64,000 nt of DNA from Actinernus sp. WN-2022 (lineage: Eukaryota; Cnidaria; Anthozoa; Actiniaria; Actinernidae): positions 3,596,965 to 3,660,964 of the forward strand of contig JAOWCC010001368.1 of the NCBI GenBank assembly GCA_030867875.1. The letters run 5' to 3'. Within the stretch, counting starts at the first letter, position 1; every line of letters starts with the position of its first letter. This document shows, piece after piece, positions 45,901 through 57,900 of the stretch. The notes beneath the pieces are model-generated. The model did no database searches, had not been told where the DNA came from, and saw only the letters and a program-made list of their open reading frames with translations. Both the position numbers and the translations under genes were made by a program.

Positions 45901-48900
45901 CATGTCATCTTCTCTGCTAACTCCTTGAATGGTTCCTAGTGTTGTTGAAGGCCATAATTGGTCTTGGAAGCCTTCAAATTTTCAAAATAATAAAGTATAA
46001 TTCTCATCGAGTTCATGTTCAACTTCGGAGCTCACGCTCGATCGGACGTTCAAGAAAACTCTCGCCTCAGGCCTCCTTGAAAATCCAAGATGGCGGACCA
46101 CGGACTCAGACACGTGCTCAATATAGTTTCGCCAGAAAATCTTACTTCTTGTGTGTTTAAAGGAATGAAGTTCCTTAAATAATTGATGTGATTTAAAGAC
46201 AGCAGGTTAAAATAATATACACAAGACAGGACAAGGAAAATTGTAACCAATTTGTTGTTGTGATATGACAATCTCTTATGAAGAAGTTTTGCTTCAATTA
46301 TGGGCATTTATGAATTTGAACCAAGCCTGAATTTTGTGGTGCGGCTTATACACGAGGTTTTTCCTTAAACCTTTCGTGAAAAACAAGCTTCTGTTTATCA
46401 GGCTGAAGTTAGGGGTGCGGCATATACATGTATGTGAGGTACAGCTTGTACGTGATAAAATACGGTATGCCCTTTTTGCACACAGCCCTTCATATAGAGG
46501 TCAAGTGTCAGTCAGAAAATGTTACAGGAGATTGACCGAAAACAGCTTCCACTCTGGTTTAGGCTTTCATAGACTTTAACAGGTCCACATAAAAAAACAG
46601 CCTTTTTGAGGGGAGCCGGGGTGGCACAAGTAGTAATTAAGCACTTTGCCTCTCATCACTGCATGCAGTGGCCAGGGTTAGAGCCCTGGTAACATGTGAG
46701 TTGAATTTGTTGGTACATGTACGGCTAAAGTGAACAAGTTGCACCGTAAATATGTTGTTGGTAAGTGGTCGGTAAGTGATTGGTAAGTGGTCGGCCAACT
46801 ACTGACAACATACATGTATTTACGGTGCAACTTGTTCACTTTAGCCTACATGTATCTCCCCTTTGCCCTGAGGGTAAATTCCATTTGATCTGTTGTTTAG
46901 CCAGGTCCTGACTTTGATCAGTTCCTATGGTTGTTTTGGGTCCTGTTAAAATTCAGTGTCCATCGCAATTGTGATTTTGAGGTACATGTAGTGTGGTTAG
47001 GTTTATTGATGCTCTTACCTACTACGGCATACCCGCCTGGCACTACTGGAGAAACAATATCACCAGAACGAACTCCATCAGGAAACCATGTGGCCATAGC
47101 CTCGCCCACTAGTCGACCAAAAGCAGCACCTATGGCATTTAAAAAATCGAAACATTTACAATAGATTTGTCATGCTTACATCTATTTGTCTGTCTTTATG
47201 CAGTGAATGGAACCTGGTATAGGAGGAACAATGTTCATTCTAGAAACAAAGTGGGACATTTCTATCATTACTGCTCAAATTGTGCAACACTTGTATCTCA
47301 AAAAGGGATGATTTGATATCCTACAGAATCTGAATCATTCATTCATGTTGAACATTAGCAATAAATTAATGAGTTGTCAAAGTGTGAGAATACCACAAAA
47401 TCATGCCCTGGAATGAACAGTGGAGGAGTTTAGGCTGCAAACAGTGATATTAACTTACCAATGACGAAAACAGGAAAAAATATACCAGCAGGAATAGGCA
47501 GGGCCACTGCAACGGCTGTCATCAGAAACTAGACATAGCAAAAACAACAAACAATTACCTGGGAATATAATTTTATTCTGCAAATTAACATACATGTTTA
47601 TTGTAGTATACACAATAATTATGCACAAGAACAGGGCTTGAAAACTCGCAAAATGCTTGCAGATGTTTTGATTTGTGAGTGAAAAAAACTTCCACTAGTA
47701 AATTTCTGTGAGTCAATCTTCCTTTAACTCTTTCGCTGCTATTGTTGAGTAAACTTGACATCCAGTTTCATGTTTCCAAGTGCTGCTCGACATCGTGAAC
47801 AGTCCCAGAAAGAAGTTCGAAATTAGCGTATTTAGGCAACCATGTGATTAATCATGTGACTAATTAGCATAAATTATGCATAACGAGATTCAGAATTACA
47901 TTTTGTACATATCTGGAAGATTTCATGTCAGTACCCTTAACCCTTTCACTACTAGAGCGGCCAAAAGCGGCCAATATGAAGCATGTACCTGGGAAAAAAT
48001 ATTGCATCAAACCTAGACATGCTGGAAATACAATGCTGCGATATTATTTCAAGGGATGAATAACTTCAAAGTCAGAGCTACATGTATAACAGGGATCGCT
48101 CGACTCTCCCACTTTGGAGAAAAACGCATTTGTTTTGGAGATCGTTCTTCGTTTCTTCGATTTTCGCGAATTTTGAGGAGCTGAAAATCAGCTCAAAATA
48201 ACCTTCCCATTTGCACTTGACACACAATAACCACTCAGTTGTTACAGTACCTTGTTTAATCTTTCCAACCAGCAGGTTTGTTTGCACAAAATACACCTAG
48301 CGACTGTGAAGCGTGCTATTCTTAATGCTGCACTTCTCTCCGCCATGTTTTTCCTGCTCCCACCTCCAATTACATGCTGGGTAATCAACAAAAAATTCAC
48401 AAGGGGACCCCCCCGCCTGGGACTCCTGTAAGTCTATTACCCCTACAACCAAGAGCGGTGATTTGGACTCAAGCCGTTGCTTTAAAGTGACAAACAAATC
48501 CTAATAGGTTGAGCAGGGGGAAAAGACAACCAACTGCAGGATTTCAAGGATTTCAGTGAAGAATTATTTCATGTGTCTCAAAGCAGAAACGCAACAGAAA
48601 AATCCTGTGAAACCCCTCACAAGGCCTACTAAAAGCAAACCAAGTACTTTTCAGCCGTCATCAGACTTAATGATGTCCTCAAGCTCTCTGACAGTGGCTT
48701 ATTTGTCCAAAATTAGAGCACATTTCATTGGAAAACCTACAGAAGAAACAATACTCACCGCCGCCGAGTCCGTAGAATTCTGCCGAATGGCATCATGGGG
48801 AAAGTTTGAGCCCTTGGTTTAAAAAGTCAGCAGTATTTAACAAGCCCGGGCTAGCCAAACTGGAATTGAGGGGGGAGGGTTGAGTTAGCACTCTGCATTT

Positions 48901-51900
48901 CACCAATTGAGCACGAATGCGTCCAGGAGTGAAAGGGTTACTCAAGAAATTAAAGAAATTATCATGGTGGTCAGAAAAGTGATTTAAGTTCAGAAATAAT
49001 AGCATTATGGGCAAAATTACCACACAGAATGTAGCAGTGAAAGAGTTAAGGTACAACTTTGATACTGTCTGAAAACCTCAAACAATCATGAGTTTAAGTC
49101 CATACATGCTATACCTTAAGAACAATGAATATGACCAGTGTCACATAGATGTTAGTATTAGCACCATCCCAGTGCTGGACGACGTCAATATACGCTGTGT
49201 CCTTCGATGACCTTGGAACTGACCAGGTTATGTTGGAGAACAGTTGATCTAGTGCTTGCTTCTGAGTAAGCTGTTATTGAAACAAGAGAGCAAAGTGAAG
49301 TAACATCTGATATACATGTAAATACTGCACCACATCAATAAATGTATCCTGTATATCAGGGTCCGAAATTAACTTTTTCACGTAGGTTCCAACTGGCAAC
49401 TAGCCCAAAAAAATTTAGTCACCAAATGACCAATTGTGGTCACCACATTTTGAGTTTCAAGCGACACGCGACAAAGAACATTTACTGGCATGTTTTATTG
49501 GCTAAATTTACTTAGAACATTGTGTGACTTCGGAAGTCGCCAGCTGGTGACTAACTCTGAAATTTTGGTCGCCAACACTCAAAATTTAGTTGCATTGGTG
49601 GCAAATAAGGCGCAATTTCGGACCCTGTATACGTTATTTAATTATTATAATATTATGGAAGAACAGTTGACCTACACCTGTAAGTACGTTTGACCCAAAA
49701 CGTTTTTCTTTGCAAGAATCAAGTAATTAAATTTTACACAAAATTAATGATAATCAGTTTCAGTAAAGGAACAAGTTTCTGTGGTTTATTTTGGTGTGGG
49801 ATAGCGTTTGAATGAAATATGACCCATAGCAACGTGCAGCGCTTCCATAACAACAACCTCACTGTGTACATTGCAATAAATATTACCCTTTTAAATTTGT
49901 GTTTCGTTAATTTGATTTAAACGTACCACATTTTGAACACTTGCTAAATACTTTCATGAATCAATGAATGGTTTGGATGCGAAAAAAATAGAGCATAATT
50001 TTTTTAAATAATCAGGGCTTTCAAAATAAGGTGTCTCACGCCGGAGTTCCAGTAGCTGCTTGGCCTGACATATCAATCAATCAATCCAACTTTATTTATC
50101 GAGGGTAACAACTTTAATTTGTACTCTTAACATACGTTACACTTTTGTTACTATTTTTGTGCATACAGCCACTTTCAAAGTCTGAGACAACTACATGTAC
50201 TTTGAAATCTGATGACATCCTGAATAATTCATGCTTTTCATGCACAGCTTGGTTCAAAACATTGGCAAAATAAATATTATTTTCAAGATTTCTCTGCATT
50301 TTATCTAGAGGTACAATGTACAATGTATAGACCACAATGCACCCTACTCAAACATTTTGACATGATGTCATAATATATTACAGACCATGATATTTAAACT
50401 TACATTTCCTGCCATAAATTGTCCCAGCCCCCTAGGGTAAGTAATCGTGGCTATTACAAAGGTCACAATAGCTGGATAGATAAAACGGCTGCAAGAAAAA
50501 TTAGACAAATGCCACAAATTAGACAAGGCAAAGTTTAACTTACATTTACGTATAGAAGCCATGATGGAGACAAAATGGGTGCAGTGAACTCAACCCTGTT
50601 AACATGAACACAGGCTAACCACTCACTAACTTGAACTAAATGCAGTTTCTCTTTGATGCCACAAACTTTAACTTAAAATTAGATTGCCTTGATTGTTCAA
50701 GTCACTAGGAACGTACACATGTACTTCAACAAGTACCAGTAACCATCATTAGAGGGGTTTTCAATTGAGTGTCATAAAACCAAAACCAGTGAGCCAATCA
50801 GAGGAGCAAGTAAAAACATCAATGAACCAATCACGAACTGAAGTAATTCATGATTGGTTTTACTTCAACCAATCACGAGGAAATGTAAATGCAATCATGG
50901 ATAACTAACCAATCAAATTCGAAAGCAGTTACTTTTCAACACTGAATTGAAAACAGCTCTAAAATGATCTGGGCATATAAACTTACTTGCTTTGAAGAAA
51001 CCTTGCCACTTTTGTGTTTCTGTGCATTCTCTGCAGATTAACAATTTTTCTGTGTGTATACACAAACAAGGCACCACCAAAACCACAAACAACCCTGAAA
51101 GAAATCATGCAGACCCCTCAGAGGAGTTCCTCAGCCTCAATATTAGTTTATCAAAAGATTAAGAAAAGTTAATGGTTTGCATAAGAACTGGAGCAATAGA
51201 CAATATTAGGCTGCGGCAATGAGCATAGACCAGCATACGCATATCCCCAAATACGATTTTGCTAGTGAATGTCTCAAATACTGTATGCTTCCCCTTCAGG
51301 GACGAACCCCAACAGCTCTACTAACTGTATGCAGAAGTGCCTCTCACCTCTGTGGCCCAGGTTCGATGCCTGGATGTGGCACCATACAGTACAGCTCAAA
51401 AAGAATGCACGCGCAAGAACTTCTTTTTGCGGACGCAAGAAGTTGACTTTTTGCGCTTCTTGTTGCGCTTATAATTAATTATCAACCGCAAGAAGTTAGA
51501 CCCGCAAGAACTTCTTAACCGCAAGAAGTTAGACCCGCAAGAAGTTCAACCGCAAGAAGTTAAAATTAATTCAAAGGGTTCGAAACTCGCCGCTTTTTAC
51601 GGGAATTGTGTAAATTAATATCTGTTGGTATTGGTGTGTAAGATACGCTGATGGACAACTGCAAATATAACAAATTGTTTAACTGCATGTGTACTTACAT
51701 TTTGTAGATCGAGGTTCACATTCTACAGGGAACGTACGTGAAATATTTCCTTATAAAGTTAAAAGTAGATGTGATCCATCGAGCAAGGAGAGTTAAGCAA
51801 TACATCTACAATGTGACTTTGATAAAGGCATGGTTCTTCATGGTGTCTTCTGTCCATGATAGAAGGAATTTTTGGAAGGATACTGGCTCATCTGTATAGA

Positions 51901-54900
51901 GTGAGTGCTGTGTTGGCGAGATATAAATTACGAGACTTTGATGGGACGTACTCCACTCCGCTACTAAAATAACAGATTTGTTCTTGAACTACTGTATCAA
52001 GATCGAGCGAGGTTTGGTTGAAGGAGAGCTTATACATGTAGATCAACTTTGCCTTTAGTGGGAAAATTACTCATATATTGGCCCATGTCACCTCCACATG
52101 TTGTATGCTCATGCAGGTCGAATTGAAACGAGGTGGCATCGTAGACTCGACTCGACGTCTATTTCCCGCTTATTAGTCTGTTGGGTACCCTGTGGTTTAT
52201 CGATTAGTTTCGTAACGATCTCAGAAGAGTTTATATAATTGCTCTGTGTGAATTCTCTTTTCCGATTCCTACGAAATAAATCTTCAATAAAAGATTGATT
52301 CTTAATGAAGTTATGTGAGTGTTTGTTTGCCGATTTGAGCAGTTTATGATTCGAAATTTTGACCGTTGTCCGCAGCTCGAAAAAAAAAAGTTAATCGATA
52401 AACCACAGGTAACCCAACAGACTAATAAGCGGGAAATATATGTCGAGTCTGGGGTAAGCCTGTGAAGCGGCGCTGATTGGTAAATTCAGGGTGGATTTAT
52501 GTTGCCATGGTTACGAATCACGCAGTTATATAAATACGAGCACAGGAAATTCTCAAGCTACTGATCACTCTGATCTCTGTGCTACAATCATGCTTGATGA
52601 TTATACTCAAAAACGAATTCTCTCTCTTGCGACACAAGGAAACTCTCCTACAGAAATTGTACGACAGTTTGAGAAGGAAGGTATGCGACTAGTTCGTACA
52701 ACAGTGTCTCGTTTTCTCAAACGCCAAGATCAAGACGAGCGTCCAGAAAGGCGCCTTGGTAGGCCAACCAAAGTGAGAACGCCGATCAAAAGACGTATTG
52801 ATACCGTCTACGAGAATGATTCAGAAGTTTCGGCATTTGAGTTGAAGAATATTTTAGAGCACGAGAACCCTGGTGTAGAGTTGAGCTGCGCCACCGTGAA
52901 AAGAGCCCGGAGAAAGCTAGGTTGGGTTTGCACTAAGACGCGCTACTGCCAGATGATCAGAGATGCGAATAAGCCAAAGAGAGTAGAGCACTGCCAAAGC
53001 TAAACTTTAATAACTGAACTAGAAATAAAATTAATATTATAAGTTGAGTTTTGCTGTTTCTTTATCTGTCTGTAATTACTTCGAACACCGGAAGTAAATT
53101 ACCCAATTTACAATATCATAATTGATTGACATGCACTCTTATATGCAAATTTCGTTTTCGCTTTGCTTGAGCGCATATGAAGTCAAGATCGAAGACTCAA
53201 CAAAATACATTTTGTTTTGCTGTTTTACCAAAAAAATACTTCTAACAATGTAGTTAAAAGTGCACATCAAAGAACGGATGGATCTTGTGTCTAAACAACC
53301 CAAGGGATATGCGAGTAACAAAACAATTTATAAATGAATTTTGGCGATGGAAGTCAAGAAAGTTTCTAAACGTGGCGTTCACAGAACAGTTCGTGCGTTG
53401 ACTCGCATCTCGAAGTTCTTACATTGCATTGGACTTGAAACTTTTTGCGTGTTCTTGTCTTAGCCGCAAAAAGCGGGTTATACACTTATTAACTTCTTGC
53501 GGTGTAGCCGCACTTCTTGCGCGTGCATTCTTTTTGAGCTGTACTGTATGTGCGTTGAGTTTGTTGGTATCTCACCCTTGCTCCTTGGGTTTTTCTCCAG
53601 GTCCTCCGGTTTTCCTCCCTTCACAAAAACCAACATGCTACATGTAAATTCCAATTCGATCTGTGGTTCAGGCGGGTACTGGCTCTGATCTCAGCCCCTA
53701 TAGTTGTTTCAGGTCTCGTGAGAAATTCAGATGTCCACAGTCAAAGTTCCAAACAGAAAATCAATGAAACTACAATGTATGTGCCACTGGCCATTTTTAC
53801 AGTGACAACATAAAGAAAACAATATCCAGCCAATAGGAAAGGGTGATGACAAAAGATACTTGAATCAGCAATTTGAGAACTCTCTCCAAATGCGATTCTC
53901 TTTTAAATCATAGATAGTTTAAGTTTGATCAAAACTACATTAAAAGTTCAAAAGTAGCTAATGAAAATATATTTCTTCATTGTTGTTTATTGAATTTATG
54001 AATATCAGCCAATCAGATTACGAGAAAGAATACAAATTAACACCATGCACTTACATGTACATTCCTTAGCCGTTGAGTGCCCCAGTTCTTAAGCAAACCC
54101 TTTCTTTATCATCAAGAATATTTTTTGGGGATATTCCTGAGTAAATAATGCTAGTCAGACTACTTGTACAAAAGGATATTATTCTTTTTATATTTTATTA
54201 TATTTAACATTATATATATATTCTTTGTGTTTGCTCCAGGAGCACAAACTCATCTAGGGAGCTTACACAACATTAATTTACTAACAATTACCATTACTAG
54301 AAACGAAAGGAGGAACTAAGCGCTACATACATTCATGATCATTACAAGACTTAATAGAAACAACACAAAAAGATTAATAGATTAGAAAAATAATGACAAT
54401 ATAGAAGGCGAGTTGCAAGGACTAATCAGAAAAAAACAATTGGACTCCATTAGAAAGATTTGGACTGCCTTAAGTTACAAATACGTTCATTTTGTGCTAG
54501 TCATAGCTTGGCTAGAGTCCAAACAGTAAAATTCTTAAAGGAGAACTGAACCCTAAATCAATCCGATGACTACATTTATTTATACAAACTTGTATTCAAG
54601 AGAAATAACTTCTGCTATTTTATTTCTTTGTGGTAGACGTCTAAAAAGAGGAAATAGGTTTTGAAGGTCGAAAAATAGCCAATTTTCCGCTGATAAAGCT
54701 GGTTTGTGTGGTGGCTCAATTCAGTGCTTTTTCCCCCGTATCGTATGTCATGCATACCAAGGAAAAACAACCACACCTTCAGCACAAAGAAAGCACAATA
54801 GTGCGCAATTATGAGTCATTAGTTCATCTATTCAAAACCGAAAACAACATGACAAAATTAATTTATTCCCTGTACTTTGCGGAGGTTGTGAGGAAGATTT

Positions 54901-57900
54901 GCAGATTTTCTTTCCTTTGACGCAAAACACAGTAAAATAAATGTTGGTATGAGTCTTTTCATGTTTAGATCTACTCATTGAGTAAAGTTGATTTTAGGCT
55001 TCAGTTCTCCTTTAACTTAAATTTGTCTGTGCAAGTTTGCCAATATTACTTATAATAAGTGCAACAGAGGTAAGAAGTTTGGATCGTTGAATATTATTCT
55101 ATCACTGTACTTACCCAATTAATGCAAATGCAATAAACTCCTCAACATCAAATGGAAAGTCAATTCTAAAATTGGTCTTAAAAAGGGCTGTGATTGTTTC
55201 TGCAATAAGGAAAAAAATCAAATATCATTACTATGTATTTTGAGTTTGGTAAAAGTATATTTTATGCCATCCCTACTATTACAATAAATATGAATTATAT
55301 AAATATATAATTTGATGTTGACAGTTACTGTTGAATGGTTCAGAGAAGTATCTGAGAGTAAGTTCTTGGCCACTACCAAATTGAAAAATGGACTGGGGCC
55401 AAGTTTTAAAAGTTATTCTGACTAATTACTCAGACCAGGCCTTTGGCCGACAGAGTCAAGTTTCTCAAGTTATTGTTGTGTGTGTTGCGAATTGGCTCAA
55501 CATGTGACAGGATCAACCAATCATATTTGACATTGCTTGGGATACACGCAGGTCATCAGTTCTACTGTACGTTCAATCTAAGATGGGGAAAGAGGGCCGT
55601 GATAAAATTTGTCAAATTTGATATAAATCACCACCAGAGAACAAGAAGAATATCAACTACTCTTCAAAGCACCTTTTTATAGAAATCTTCATTTGGTCTT
55701 CCCTGAAATGACTACAACATATGGCTTGGAAAAGGATCAAATAACAAAGCCCATACCAGTGCGAGATCTGAGAGCACAAGTACACAAGCTTCAGTTTGCA
55801 TGTCCTCTTTTACTCCTATCCTCAACCTCAGTTAAGGATCATGTCTTATTTTGTTGCTTTACTTCTCAATTGTGTTTCTACATGTTCTGACTACAGCACA
55901 GTGATTGATCTTGTTCTGCTTCATGCAGATCTTGCAATATTTTGAAATAATTATTGTTAGTTTCTACAATGGTTGAATAGAGCTTCAATACAAATATACT
56001 GTATACAAAGCTATGACAGGAGTGAAATATGTGTTCTCTTAGATATTATTTTATCATTCTAAATATTTTGCCTTTTCCTTGTTTCCTTTCCATTTGCCCA
56101 TACATGTAGCTGCTAGCAAACTAGCCTGGCAATTGATCGCTCGCAAGGTCAGATTGTAATTTGTAACTATACTAACTTATAAACACAATTGAGAACTTCC
56201 AATTCCTCTTTTAAAAGTATTGGTACATGCTATAAAAAAAAAAACAGAAAAAAAGGACTAAAAAGAAATGGTAACAGCATGAAGTGTTCCCAGGTGGTCA
56301 CCCATCCAGTTACTTAAGACAAGACTGTGGTTTTACCATCTGAGTTAAAACCACTGGAGGCCACAGGGAACCCAACTAGGTCTGTCAGCAGATGCATCAC
56401 AAGTGACAATTACATGTACATTGTGTACATACCTGTAGAAAATGTTTGTTGTTTTATATTTATTTTCTCCTACATTTTGGCAAAGCTACATGTACCTTTT
56501 AACGATATCTATTCACTCTTCTTAATATTTATGCACATATCTAATTCACTACTCGAAAACGAGGCTATCCCCGCATCGTGGATGCTGCAACGTGCATCCG
56601 AGTTCGAAAGGACAATTCAGGATTTTTCCTTTTGTCTCCAACGCATAGAGGAACACAGCAATATTCAGTCTGCATTTTGCTTTTCAGCTAAGCAACGATG
56701 CGCATAAATATATGCACATAAATATTAAGAAGAGTCAATTGGCCCGAGTAGGGTTGGCAATGCCATCCTCTTGTTATAATTGAAATAAAAATAATAAACA
56801 CTTGTGATTTCTGACTCGTGCCTCGGCCAAAGGCCTGGCACGAGTAATTAGTATGTTGGCCAAGACTGTTTCAATGGATGTACCATGTGGTGAGCTTTCA
56901 AAAGTTGCAGAAAGAAGAGACGTTTGTATGGATATGGATTGGTTAACTGGATTGACTTTACAAGCTCAGTCCCAATCCTTCTCTCAATCTGCTACTCAGT
57001 GGCAAATGGCCTTATTCATAAAGACATCGAAGTGAGGCTAGTTGTCCAAGCTTGTCACAGAAAGAGACAATTCTACCGTTAATGGTGTTAATTTTCTTAT
57101 GACTGAAAGGAATACAACAGTGCAGTACAACAGAAACGAGACATTTCTGACCAACCCCTATTAATATTTTTACTATCTTTGGAACAACTGGCCTTGCTCT
57201 GATACCAATTATTACCAGATTTATTCCCGCGTGGGCATGAGATAGGAATAAGGTGCATTGGCCATTACAAACAATAAATGCTCAAAGTAAAGGGAATGGG
57301 TTCCAAAGAGGGCAGTATACAATGCATTTCTGATGTCTCTAACCTTCGTCATTATCAAAGACAGACAGTAGTCTGAATACAAATGCTCCACACACGGCTG
57401 AGAAGAATCCTCTCCAGTAGTTCCTCACAGCAAAGTATGTAGCTGTTACCTCAATACTGAATAATACACCTATGTTGGAAGGAGTATGAACAATATATGT
57501 ACTGTATTACTTCTGTCTTATTGTAAAATCCAATATAATAATTATAATTAATAAGAGTGTTAACCAGCAGTCCAAATGCAGGAATGGCATCAGTATGGAA
57601 TTTCTGGCCTTGAATCGCAGACGTCTCTCTCGGGGGACATGTTTTGATTTTGGGTTGTCCCCATATGAGACAGCTGTATTTGCAGGCTACATAATTATAG
57701 CAGCAAACTCTAAATTATTATTACATCTTATATTAAAATAACTGTCACTTTACAAGATACAATATTGGTGTCTGAACTGTATGGGATTTACAATGGATCA
57801 CCTAATGGTTAGTTATTGTAAACACTACTTATTCAACTCATTAATAATTCATGAAGCAAAAACAAAGGAATTCACTGAGCGATAAATGATCTATAAATGT

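Larger units (their letters stand above)
51387..53546 (+). mobile_element. TA-flanked DNA transposon encoding a DNA-binding-only protein
   Basis: The ends CAGTACAGCTCAAAAAGAAT and its complement are each flanked by TA (51385-51386, 53547-53548). The subterminal regions carry many CGCAAGAAGTT words, about eight within 51400-51570, and inverted copies near 53450-53520. Such clusters often serve as transposase-binding sites. It contains the 137-residue frame at 52590-53003 and a nested hairpin at 52145-52452. No catalytic domain was found. A Tc1/mariner-type origin is inferred from the TA duplication and the protein. Confidence 0.85.
51325..53740 (+). mobile_element. tRNA-derived SINE, copy 5, split by a TA-flanked element
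   Basis: The head half 51325-51386 contains CTCTCACCTCTGTGGCCCAG and the B box GGTTCGATGCC. The body/tail half 53547-53740 contains TATGTGCGTTGAGTTTGTTG, CTCCGGTTTTCCTCCCT and CCTATAGTTGTTTCAGGTC. Joined at the duplicated TA they give the normal SINE order seen at 8125-8405. Intron 4. Confidence 0.85.
53741..55114. other. Remainder of ClC intron 4
   Basis: No exon. It holds repeat family I copy 2 and the TTAA element listed separately, with AT-rich sequence at 54110-54530. Confidence 0.45.
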
